Below, piece after piece: positions 56,107 through 64,000 of a stretch of DNA of 64,000 nucleotides. The notes beneath the pieces were generated by a model. It worked only from the letters and a program-made list of their open reading frames with translations, searched no databases and was not told the origin of the DNA. This DNA comes from Microbacterium sp. STN6 (GTDB taxonomy: Bacteria > Actinomycetota > Actinomycetes > Actinomycetales > Microbacteriaceae), in assembly GCF_026410545.1 (NCBI RefSeq), contig NZ_JAPMIT010000004.1, positions 372,001 through 436,000 of the forward strand, read 5' to 3'. Made by a program: the position numbers and the translations under genes. Position 1 is the first letter of the stretch. Every line of letters starts with the position of its first letter.

Positions 56107-57720
56107 ATGGGGAGCCAGAGACTAACGATCTTTCTGCTGACAACGGACGTAATGGAGCCGGGCGATGCCCTCGACACTGGCGGCGAGCAGCCCTTCACCG
56201 AGCAGGATGTCTCGGCGTCGGCGGGATTCAGTGGGATCTTCTATTCGAAATACAACCAGCCTCGGTTTCCGGAGTGGGCGAAGTACGTCTCACCCGTTCT
56301 GGAATCGAATCTCGACGTGAGGACGGCCTCGGCATCAGGTCTCCTAATCCTGAATGCTGCCGACCGCTACTTCGCGCTTAGCTTCGGGTTCGGACGCAGT
56401 TTCCTTGACCCGTCGAAGATCGAGCGCCGATTCGGGCTCAAAGTCGCGCTCAACCGCATCGATACCCAGCAGATCCGCAGTCTCGACACTAAGACCTTCG
56501 AGGACATGGTGGTCTCGAAGACTACGCAGACGAGCAAGAACGCCGAACTCTCAAACTTCGGCGTTGATGCCGTTCGGGACCTTCTCCGCGCTGTCACTGG
56601 CAAGCCCTCCGATGAGTCTTTGGGGCGGACCATCACGGGATCGGATGCGCTCGTTCTCACCACGAAGCTCGCGGTGAAGGAGCTGCCGATTCTGCTCGCC
56701 GAACTGCTCGTTGCCTACGAGGATGACGCGTACAAGGCGCGCTTCGAGTGGATCGACCACCTCGCCGAGGTGAAAGATCCAAGCAACATCGCGGCGCTCG
56801 ATGCGCTGCTCGTCGTTCAGCTTCAGGCGGGCGACACAACGAGGACTCATCTCGCGATGCCGGAGAATTTCGGCTGGGACGAGATTTCCGGATTCAAGAT
56901 CGGCGGAGCTGGCCGACGCCAGTTCGAAGACCTCGACCTCGACGAGTATCTTGAGGTACTCGGCGACGAACGAGGCGACCTCAGCCTGGAGCACCTCAAG
57001 TCTCGCCGAGTACAGGTGGGGTGGATCAAGTCGGGTAATTTCGACACCCGCTGGAGCCTCTATAACGCACTGGTCTCGGAGCAAGACTTCGATGGCAAGC
57101 TCTTCGCGCTGATCGAAGGCCGATGGTTCGAAGTCGCAGCGACGCTGGTTTCGGCGGTTGACAATTACCTCGAATCCCTGCCCGAAGCCGAGACCACGCT
57201 GCCGCCCGCATACAGGAGTGAAAGCGAAGGCGCCTACAACGAACGAGTCGCAAGACAGTCGGCCGACCTGCTCCTACTCGATAAGCAGCTTGCTCGCGCT
57301 GCGGACGCCACAAGCTCCATCGAGTTCTGCGACCTTCTGTCGGTGGGTGCTGAGCTCATCCATGTCAAGCGCAAGTCGCGGTCGGCCACGCGTAGCCATC
57401 TCTTTGCCCAGGGCAACATCTCAGCTAACACTCTCATTGGAGACGGTGCGTTCCGAGATTCCGTGCGCTTGCAACTCGGCGAGATTGCGGGTGAAGATTC
57501 GGCCCGATGGCTCGAGCTCGTTCCGGGCTCCGACGGCCGGCCTGACAGGGCACGCTATACGGTGCATTTCGCGGTCTTGACGAACTCCAAGGGAACTGGC
57601 GCTGGTTGGCTGCCGTTCTTCAGCAAGCTCAACCTTATGCAGACAGCCAAACAGATACAGAGCCTCGGCCCAACTGTCGTTGTCTCGCGGGTGCCCGTCG
57701 AAACAGTGCCGTCGATGTAG
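56107..57720 (+). CDS. DUF6119/TIGR04141-family protein
   Basis: A 537-residue protein of the sporadically distributed TIGR04141 type. Recognisable stretches: LTIFLLTTDVMEPGDAL at the start, ADRYFALSFGFGRSFLDPSKIERRFGLKVALNRIDTQQIRSLDTKTFED, and LLLLDKQLARAADATSSIEFCDLLSVGAELIHVKRKSRSATRSHLFAQG. These proteins occur in mobile and defence loci and their activity is unknown. ATG 56107 has AAGGGGCGG upstream. The gene lies between helicase and methylase. Confidence 0.8.
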   Translation: MGSQRLTIFLLTTDVMEPGDALDTGGEQPFTEQDVSASAGFSGIFYSKYNQPRFPEWAKYVSPVLESNLDVRTASASGLLILNAADRYFALSFGFGRSFLDPSKIERRFGLKVALNRIDTQQIRSLDTKTFEDMVVSKTTQTSKNAELSNFGVDAVRDLLRAVTGKPSDESLGRTITGSDALVLTTKLAVKELPILLAELLVAYEDDAYKARFEWIDHLAEVKDPSNIAALDALLVVQLQAGDTTRTHLAMPENFGWDEISGFKIGGAGRRQFEDLDLDEYLEVLGDERGDLSLEHLKSRRVQVGWIKSGNFDTRWSLYNALVSEQDFDGKLFALIEGRWFEVAATLVSAVDNYLESLPEAETTLPPAYRSESEGAYNERVARQSADLLLLDKQLARAADATSSIEFCDLLSVGAELIHVKRKSRSATRSHLFAQGNISANTLIGDGAFRDSVRLQLGEIAGEDSARWLELVPGSDGRPDRARYTVHFAVLTNSKGTGAGWLPFFSKLNLMQTAKQIQSLGPTVVVSRVPVETVPSM

Positions 57721-57814
57721 CCGTCACCCCGGACCGCGCTGCGCTGTCCTACGCCGCCGGTAGGGTTGAAAGTCGCAGTATGACAAGCGTGAGAGCGCGT
57801 CTGAGAGGAGTCCA

Positions 57815-60646
57815 GTGGCAGTCAAGCGCAAGCTGATCGAGGTCTCGATCCCGCTCGACGAAATCAACAAGCAGTCGGCGCGCGAGAAGTCGATCCGTCA
57901 TGGCCACCCGAGCACGCTCCACCTGTGGTGGGCGCGTCGACCCCTGGCGACGGCGCGAGCGGTGCTGTTCGCGCAGCTCGTGGACGACCCTTCGGTACGA
58001 GAAGACGAGTTTCTCGCCGAGGCTCGCGAGCGGGGCTACGAGGACCCCGAAGGCTGGGCCGGCCACCGCATCAAGGAGGAACGCGAACGACTGTTCGACC
58101 TCATCACGCGCATGGTCGATTGGGATAATTTGGGTGATGAGGCGCTGTTCGACGCCGTGCGCGCCGAGATTCTGAAGTCCACGAATGGCAACCCGCCTGC
58201 GATCCTCGACCCGTTCGCCGGAGGTGGCACCATCCCACTGGAGGCCCAGCGCCTCGGCTTGGAATCCCACGCGAGCGACCTTAACCCGGTAGCGGTCCTC
58301 ATCAACAAGGCGCTCATTGAGATTCCCCCGAAGTTCGCGGGACGCGAGCCGGTGTTCACTGGCGCAGCTGACACGCGTACGGACTGGCCGAAGGCGACTG
58401 GCCTTGCGGAAGACGTGCGTAGGTATGGCCACTGGATGCGCGATGAGGCGCAGAAGCGCATCGGTCACCTCTACCCGAAGGCGAAGCTGCCGGGCGGCGG
58501 GGAGGCCAACGTGATCGCCTGGATCTGGGCGCGGACCGTCACCTGCCCGAACCCCGCGTGCGGCATCGAGATGCCGCTCGTGCGCACGTGGTGGCTCGGC
58601 AAGAAGAAGGGCAAGGAAGCCTACGTCGTGCCGCGGGTAATTGAGGGACGGGTAGAGTTCGGGATCGGACACGATGCAAACGCCGGCCCGACAGGGGACG
58701 CTGACGGCACCATGTCGGGCCGGAAGGGTGCGGTGTGTGTTTCTTGTGCAACCGCCGTCTCGACCGACTTCATCAAGGGCGAGGGACTAGCGGGTCGTCT
58801 TGGAACCGCCCTCATAGCGACCGTAGCTGAGGGGAATCGTCAGCGGATTTACGTCGCTCCTTCCGAGGAACAAAGAATGGCAGCGGACGTCGCAAGGCCG
58901 CACGATGTGCCGGATCAGAAGCTCGGCAATGATCCCCGCAACTTGTGGACACCGTCATACGGACTTGACTCTTTCGACTCGCTGTTCACGAATCGGCAAT
59001 TGACGGCTCTCACGACATTTAGCGACCTCGTCGTAGAGGCGCGTCAGCGAGTACTCGCTGACGCCCGCGCAGCAGGTCTGCCTGACGGCGTCCGCCTTGA
59101 GCAGGGGGGTGGCGGTGCGGAAGCCTACGCCGACGCGGTCGCTACCTATCTCGGGTTTGCCGTGTCCAGAATGACCGACTACCAATCCAGCTTGTCGACA
59201 TGGGCGAATCAGCCTCAGATGGAGATCGTCGCTCACGTCTTCACCCGTCAGGCCTTGCCTATGGCTTGGGACTTCGCAGAGGGGAATCCACTCGGTAGTT
59301 CGTCAGGCGGGTTGTCGATCATGGTTCGTGCGGTGACTCGAGTCATCGACGTTCTTCCTGCAAGCGCAACCTCAGTTGTCACACAAGCAGATGCCGCGTC
59401 GCGACCACTCGCAGGCCTGGTGACAACTGATCCGCCGTACTACGACAACATCAGCTACTCGGATCTATCAGACTTCTTCTACGTCTGGTTGCGACGATCT
59501 CTACGCGATATTCATCCAGTACTGCTCGGAACCATGCTTGTGCCCAAGGCTGAAGAACTGGTGGCCAACCCATATCGGCAAGGCGGTGCGGACGGGGCGA
59601 AGAAGTTCTTTGAAGTTGGCTTTGAATCCGTTTTTCGGCACGCCCGTGACTCGGCAGGGGATGAATTCCCCATCGCTGTGTATTACGCATTCAAGCAGGC
59701 GGAGTCCGATGTCCTGGGTCAGGCATCTACCGGATGGGAGACCATCTTGGGCTCGATGGTGCGCGCCGGGTGGACGGTGACGGCCACATGGCCCGTTCGG
59801 TCCGAACGTGCTGGTCGGATGACGAGCATCGGCACCAACGCTCTTGCATCCTCGGTTGTGCTTGCGCTCCGCCCCCGCCCCGACGACGCAACGATTACCG
59901 ACCGGCGTGGCTTCATCGCGGCGATGAAGGGCGAACTTGGGCCGGCACTCCGCGAGCTCCAGCAAGGCGGGATCGCACCAGTTGATCTCCCGCAGTCGGC
60001 CATCGGGCCTGGCATGGCCGTCTTCTCGCGATACGCGAAAGTCATTGAGTCGGACGGATCGGAAATGTCGGTGCGTTCGGCTCTCGCGCGCATAAATGAG
60101 GTGCTCGACGAGTTGCTGACCGAGCAGGAAGGCGACTTCGACCCGACCACCCGTTTCGCCATAGCCTGGTATCGAAGCAACGGTTACGACGCAGGGGCGT
60201 TCGGTGACGCCGAAAACCTAGCTCGCGCGCGCGCCACGGCTGTCTCGGCGATGGAGCGCGAGGGCATCCTGAGCGCACGTGCCGGCAAGGTGGAGCTCTA
60301 CCGCCCGACCGATCTGCCGGACGACTACGACGTAGCCTCCGACCAGCACACGTCCGCTTGGGAAGCACTTCAGCACACGATCCGTATCCAGGAGACGACT
60401 GGCATCCCAGCTGCGGGGGCATTCCTACATAACGCAAGCCGACGATCCGACGGCGCGGTTGACCTCGACCTCGTGAAGGAACTGGCGTACCTGCTGTTCC
60501 AGGTCGCCGAGAAGAACGGCTGGACGAAAGACGCCATCTCGTTCAACGGCATTGCCACATCGTGGTCGGAGCTACTCGACTCTAGGCGGTTGGCTGTGCC
60601 AGTCAGCACCGCGGCGACGCTCGACTTCCAAGCGCTTGATGACTGA
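57815..60646 (+). CDS. DUF1156 adenine-specific DNA methylase (PglXI-like)
   Basis: A 943-residue methyltransferase. The N-terminal DUF1156 is clear (KLIEVSIPLDEINKQSAREKSIRHGHPSTLHLWWARRPLATARAVLFAQL). The SAM motif is ILDPFAGGGTIPLEAQRLG near residue 130, and the catalytic DPPY lies in VTTDPPYYDNISYSDLSDFFYVWLRR near residue 540. A zinc-like Cys set (CPNPACGIEM, CVSCA) is inserted between. It should methylate adenine in host DNA to mark self. GTG start after GAGAGGAG. The stop overlaps the next gene by eight bases. Confidence 0.9.
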   Translation: MAVKRKLIEVSIPLDEINKQSAREKSIRHGHPSTLHLWWARRPLATARAVLFAQLVDDPSVREDEFLAEARERGYEDPEGWAGHRIKEERERLFDLITRMVDWDNLGDEALFDAVRAEILKSTNGNPPAILDPFAGGGTIPLEAQRLGLESHASDLNPVAVLINKALIEIPPKFAGREPVFTGAADTRTDWPKATGLAEDVRRYGHWMRDEAQKRIGHLYPKAKLPGGGEANVIAWIWARTVTCPNPACGIEMPLVRTWWLGKKKGKEAYVVPRVIEGRVEFGIGHDANAGPTGDADGTMSGRKGAVCVSCATAVSTDFIKGEGLAGRLGTALIATVAEGNRQRIYVAPSEEQRMAADVARPHDVPDQKLGNDPRNLWTPSYGLDSFDSLFTNRQLTALTTFSDLVVEARQRVLADARAAGLPDGVRLEQGGGGAEAYADAVATYLGFAVSRMTDYQSSLSTWANQPQMEIVAHVFTRQALPMAWDFAEGNPLGSSSGGLSIMVRAVTRVIDVLPASATSVVTQADAASRPLAGLVTTDPPYYDNISYSDLSDFFYVWLRRSLRDIHPVLLGTMLVPKAEELVANPYRQGGADGAKKFFEVGFESVFRHARDSAGDEFPIAVYYAFKQAESDVLGQASTGWETILGSMVRAGWTVTATWPVRSERAGRMTSIGTNALASSVVLALRPRPDDATITDRRGFIAAMKGELGPALRELQQGGIAPVDLPQSAIGPGMAVFSRYAKVIESDGSEMSVRSALARINEVLDELLTEQEGDFDPTTRFAIAWYRSNGYDAGAFGDAENLARARATAVSAMEREGILSARAGKVELYRPTDLPDDYDVASDQHTSAWEALQHTIRIQETTGIPAAGAFLHNASRRSDGAVDLDLVKELAYLLFQVAEKNGWTKDAISFNGIATSWSELLDSRRLAVPVSTAATLDFQALDD

Positions 60647-61565
60647 GCCCCGCAATCTGCTCAAGGGCTGGTGCGCCGTCGGTCGGTCCTTCCCGGAAGG
60701 TCTGCGAGCGTTCGGGAACGGCCCGCGTATCCGGAGCCTCGATGCGCATCTCAAGTCGCTGACCGGGCTGCGTTCCGGCGAACTTGAGGCGGCATGGGCG
60801 CTCGCCGCGCACACGAGGCTTTGGCCGGAGCCGCGCGACGGTGCCGAGGCAGGTCAGCGTCTGGTCGACTTCGTGCTCTGGGGAGAGGGCGACTACCTGG
60901 AGGCCGCCGAGGTCATGCAGACGACCGATCCGGAGTTCATGCGGCGGCTCGTCACGATGAGCGATCGCATCGTTCCGGCCATCCACGCGGCGTACAGCGG
61001 AACCCACCCCTGGGGGCTCCAGTTCGAGCGTTTCATCGAGCTGCCGTCGAGCCAGCGCGATCTCCAACAGCGGGCATCCGTCTGGGCAGGGCTGCTTGGG
61101 AGCGCCGACCCGGAGGTGGGAACAGTCGAGCTGGGGTCGGGGCTGAGCGCCTGGCCGCTAAGCGATGAGAGGCCCGCTGGCGTGTACTTCAGCAGCGCCA
61201 ACGCAGAGATCGCCGAGCGCCCCGAGACGCCCTACCTGGACCGGCTCTCCGAGTACCTGGCCACTGACGGGAACATCGCCCGACATGTCGAAAAGCTGCG
61301 CGCCGAGAGCGCAACGCTCGCCGCTCCCAGGAGCCATCTCTATCTCCCGATCGCCGGGAGCGGTGAGAACGGTGACCTGCTGGCGCTGTCGCCGAGCCTC
61401 TTCACCTGGGGTACGTTCACGCCAATCGATGGCGTCACTGACCTCTGGCTTGCGAACGGCCTCGACGTATTCCATTGGTCGGTCGAAACAGGCTGGGTTT
61501 ATCACCCGGATACCGACGAGGGCGCCGAAAGTGCTCGCGCACATGTCGCGGGGCCGAACTCCTAG
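60639..61565 (+). CDS. Unrecognised protein in the defence operon (308 aa)
   Basis: Begins at ATG 60639 inside the methylase stop region (eight-base overlap), so translation is coupled. Sequence highlights are LLKGWCAVGRSFPEGLRAFG, a helical middle rich in Trp and Leu, and LYLPIAGSGENGDLLALSPSLFTWGTF near the C-terminus. I see no catalytic motif and no membrane segment. It is probably a component or adaptor of the methylase-ATPase system. No family recognised. Confidence 0.72.
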   Translation: MTEPRNLLKGWCAVGRSFPEGLRAFGNGPRIRSLDAHLKSLTGLRSGELEAAWALAAHTRLWPEPRDGAEAGQRLVDFVLWGEGDYLEAAEVMQTTDPEFMRRLVTMSDRIVPAIHAAYSGTHPWGLQFERFIELPSSQRDLQQRASVWAGLLGSADPEVGTVELGSGLSAWPLSDERPAGVYFSSANAEIAERPETPYLDRLSEYLATDGNIARHVEKLRAESATLAAPRSHLYLPIAGSGENGDLLALSPSLFTWGTFTPIDGVTDLWLANGLDVFHWSVETGWVYHPDTDEGAESARAHVAGPNS

Positions 61566-61647
61566 CCTCGCGCCACGCCGACGGCGAGCCCTGCGTCCGC
61601 CAGAAGTCTTCTGGCCTCGGTAGCCTAGGAAACCAGGAGGCTTTCAA

Positions 61648-64000
61648 GTGGCGACATCAAATCGTGACCGCATTGGACGGATGTTCGAGATTCTGGCGGA
61701 GGCGCTCGACCCATTCATCGCGGAGGTGCTGGAGCCGCAGATCGGGGAGTCCGACTGGGCGCTGGTGGTCAAGCTCGCCGACGAAGAAAAGGGCATTTCT
61801 GGCAAGGCATACAGCCGGGAAGATCCTGCTTTGCAGCTTCGGATGCTCACCGAGGGCCTCACCGGTCGTGTGAAGAAAGGCTGGTACCCGTTCAAGGGCG
61901 CGGTCACGCGCGAGCACGAGGCATATGCGAGCTTGCTGCGCGAGACGCGAAATCAGTGGGCGCACAACGCCTCGTTCGATGATGACGCGGCGCTGCGGGC
62001 GCTCGACTACGCCCGGCTGCTGCTGGCCGCGGTGGGGCAGGCGTATGCGGCTGACAAGGTGGACGCGATCCGGCTCGACCTGCGACGCATCGCGACTGAC
62101 AAGCAAGACACGCGGGCGCTGAAGTCGTCGACGGTGGTGCCCGGTGCGTCGGGGCTAGCCCCCTGGCGGCAGGTGCTGAAGCCGCGCGACGAGGTAGCCA
62201 CAGGCAACTTCCAGTCGAGCGAGTTCGCCGCTGACCTCTACAAGGTCGCTCGCGACCCGGCGGCGACCAGCGGGGAGTATTCCAACCCGGCACGGTTCTT
62301 CGCTCGCACGTACCTCACGGAAGGTCTGCGCGACCTGGTCGGCCGCGCGGTCAAGCGACTGGCCGGGGACACGAACGCCTCGCCCGTGGTGAACCTTCAG
62401 ACCAACTTCGGCGGCGGCAAGTCCCACTCGATGCTTGCGCTATGGCACCTGGCCGGCGGTCTGCCGCTCGCTAAGTTCCCGCAGGAGGCTCAAGAGCTGC
62501 TGACGGCCAATGGCTACCCTGCGGAGGGCATCACCGCTAGCCGGGTCGCGCTCGTCGGCAACCACTTCGCACCGCAGGGTGAGACGAAGGACGACGGCAC
62601 CCGCGTGAACACGCTGTGGGGTGAGCTGGCTTGGCAGCTCGGCGGGCGTGAGGCGTATGAGATCGTGCGCGAACACGACGAAAAGCGTACGAACCCCGGG
62701 GGAGACCTGCACGTACTGCTGGCAAAGTACGCGCCCGCCGTTATCCTGATCGACGAGTGGGTCGCCTACGCCCGGCAGCTCTACGGCCGCGAGGATCTCG
62801 CGGGCGGCACCTTCGACACCCAATTCACCTTCGCCCAGTCGCTGACAGAGGCCGCGAAGTCGACCCCCGGCGTGCTGCTGGCAATCTCGATCCCTGCGTC
62901 GCACGACGGCGACGACAGCGGCGAAGTCGCGGGCGCGGCCGAGGAAGTCGGCGGATCGAACGGCATGGAGGCGCTCAAGCGTCTTCAGAACGTCGTGCGT
63001 CGGGTGGCGGACCAGTGGCGGCCGGCCTCGAGCGACGAAGCGTACCGGATCGTGAAGCAGCGCCTGTTCGAGTCGGAGGACGCGCAGGCGCTCGCTCAGA
63101 TCGCCGCGACCGCGAAGGCGTTCAGCGACTTCTACCAGGTCAACGGGGGGGAGTTCCCGAAAGAGGCCCGCGACCCGCAGTACGCGCGGCGCATCCAGCA
63201 GACCTACCCTCTGCATCCGGAGCTGTTCGACCGGCTCTACGAGGACTGGTCGTCGCTGGAGCGGTTCCAGCGCACCCGAGGCGTGCTACGGCTGATGAAC
63301 GCCGTCATCCACGCGCTGTGGGTCGGCGAAGACCAGGGACCGCTGATCCTTCCCGGCTCGATCCCGCTGTCGGTCGCCTCGGTGAACGCCGAGCTGACGC
63401 AGTACCTCCAGGACTCATGGAAGGCCGTCATCGACGCCGACGTGGACGGCGCCAACTCCGAACCCGCCCGCATCGACAGCGACAAACCGGTGCTCGGCCA
63501 GCGGTCGGTGACCAAGCGTCTAGCCCGCACTGTCTTCTTCGGCGCGGCACCGACCATCGGCACCGCCCACAAGGGCATCGATACACAGCGGGTGTTCATC
63601 GGCACAGCCGTCCCCGGCGACGTCGTCGGAAACTTCCACTCCGCGCTCACCCAGCTCGGCGACCGGACGACCTACTACTACTCGTCCGCGGGCAAGCACT
63701 GGTACGACACCCACGCAAACATCACCCGCCGTGCGAAGGACGCCGCCGAGGCGCTGCACCCCGAGGATGTGTGGGCCGAGATCGTGAAGCGGCTGCGCGG
63801 CGAGGAACGCGCACGGTCGGACTTCGCAGGCGTCCACGTCGGCCCGACCGACTCCGGCGACATCCCCGACACCGATCAGGCCCGGCTCGTCATTCTGCAC
63901 CCGAGGTTCCCTCACCGCCGCAAAAAGGGCGACTCGCCCGCGCACGACTTCGCCCAGCAGGCGACCGAGCGGCGCGGCACGGCGAATCGGGTGAACCGCA
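61648..64000 (+). CDS. Swt1-HEPN / DUF499 ATPase, cut by window end
   Basis: GTG 61648 follows AGGAGG at a seven-base gap and the frame stays open for 784 codons to the edge. Residues 1-140 fit a Swt1-type HEPN domain (RMFEILAEALDPFIAEVL), with an RNase-type R-x4-H motif: Arg101 to His106 in ETRNQWAHN. The DUF499 ATPase follows: Walker A NFGGGKS (about 253), TLWGELAWQLGG, Walker B VILIDEWVAY and LLAISIPAS. BREX BrxC/PglY proteins are of this ATPase type. The end is missing. Confidence 0.85.
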   Translation, partial: MATSNRDRIGRMFEILAEALDPFIAEVLEPQIGESDWALVVKLADEEKGISGKAYSREDPALQLRMLTEGLTGRVKKGWYPFKGAVTREHEAYASLLRETRNQWAHNASFDDDAALRALDYARLLLAAVGQAYAADKVDAIRLDLRRIATDKQDTRALKSSTVVPGASGLAPWRQVLKPRDEVATGNFQSSEFAADLYKVARDPAATSGEYSNPARFFARTYLTEGLRDLVGRAVKRLAGDTNASPVVNLQTNFGGGKSHSMLALWHLAGGLPLAKFPQEAQELLTANGYPAEGITASRVALVGNHFAPQGETKDDGTRVNTLWGELAWQLGGREAYEIVREHDEKRTNPGGDLHVLLAKYAPAVILIDEWVAYARQLYGREDLAGGTFDTQFTFAQSLTEAAKSTPGVLLAISIPASHDGDDSGEVAGAAEEVGGSNGMEALKRLQNVVRRVADQWRPASSDEAYRIVKQRLFESEDAQALAQIAATAKAFSDFYQVNGGEFPKEARDPQYARRIQQTYPLHPELFDRLYEDWSSLERFQRTRGVLRLMNAVIHALWVGEDQGPLILPGSIPLSVASVNAELTQYLQDSWKAVIDADVDGANSEPARIDSDKPVLGQRSVTKRLARTVFFGAAPTIGTAHKGIDTQRVFIGTAVPGDVVGNFHSALTQLGDRTTYYYSSAGKHWYDTHANITRRAKDAAEALHPEDVWAEIVKRLRGEERARSDFAGVHVGPTDSGDIPDTDQARLVILHPRFPHRRKKGDSPAHDFAQQATERRGTANRVNR

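Noticed and set aside
52558..64000. Naming the operon DISARM
   Set aside because: Only a DrmD-like helicase and a methylase are present; DrmA, DrmB and DrmC are not in the window.
40891..64000. Second tRNA-Arg 3' end as attR
   Set aside because: I looked for TTCGAGTCCC in the island and found none; the right end is probably outside.

Overview
The window is high-GC actinobacterial DNA. Mycothiol synthase (MshD), the LpqE/CarD/IspDF/CysS/RlmB block, SenX3-RegX3/PhoU, GlnR, IdeR, actinobacteria-restricted DUFs (DUF3263, DUF3027, DUF2530, DUF4032) and the fused ispDF gene together suggest a member of the Microbacteriaceae. Recurrent REP-like palindromes fit that family but do not prove it.

Positions 1 to about 40,800 are ordinary chromosome. 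From left to right they hold: ppk1 (cut by the window edge), mshD and glnR; a small metabolic group (nitrobindin-like protein, YgfZ); a short lower-GC patch with two orphan genes; gpmA; the phosphate regulators phoU and senX3-regX3; lpqE, carD, ispDF, cysS and rlmB; a DUF4032 protein and a UgpC-type ABC ATPase; a membrane-anchored thioredoxin-fold protein; tRNA-Thr; msrB, DUF3263, a LytR_C protein, cspA and CIRCE-controlled groEL; a lone WXG100 protein; a two-component system; a SufR-like regulator facing a folE / ferredoxin reductase / folP / RibD-like cluster; an XPB-type helicase with its partner; a cold-shock protein, DUF3027 and DUF2530; serC; ideR; an NlpC/P60 hydrolase; an HNH protein; and tRNA-Arg(CCT).

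A genomic island starts directly after tRNA-Arg (40819-40890) and runs off the right edge. Its first module, on the minus strand, is a bacterial ubiquitin-like conjugation operon: tandem ubiquitin-like protein, E2-like protein without a usable cysteine, JAB/JAMM peptidase, E1/ThiF protein and a membrane protein. A PIN-like protein and an XRE-ImmA/IrrE regulator lie upstream. Three near-identical 15-bp palindromes, two in front of the ubiquitin-like operon and one in front of the regulator, suggest that the regulator controls both. A tyrosine integrase, a small Mrr-like nuclease-fold protein and a MobF relaxase-helicase follow.

The last module (52.5 kb to the right edge, plus strand) is a large defence-type operon: SNF2-type helicase with a C-terminal DUF3883-like domain, DUF6119/TIGR04141 protein, DUF1156 adenine methylase, an unrecognised 308-residue protein, and a Swt1-HEPN/DUF499 ATPase cut by the window end. 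Helicase, DUF1156 methylase and DUF499 ATPase together recall BREX type 3 and the helicase of class 1 DISARM. No PglZ, DrmA or DrmB lies inside the window, and the HEPN and DUF6119 parts are not canonical, so this and the ubiquitin-like module are the best candidates for little-described systems.
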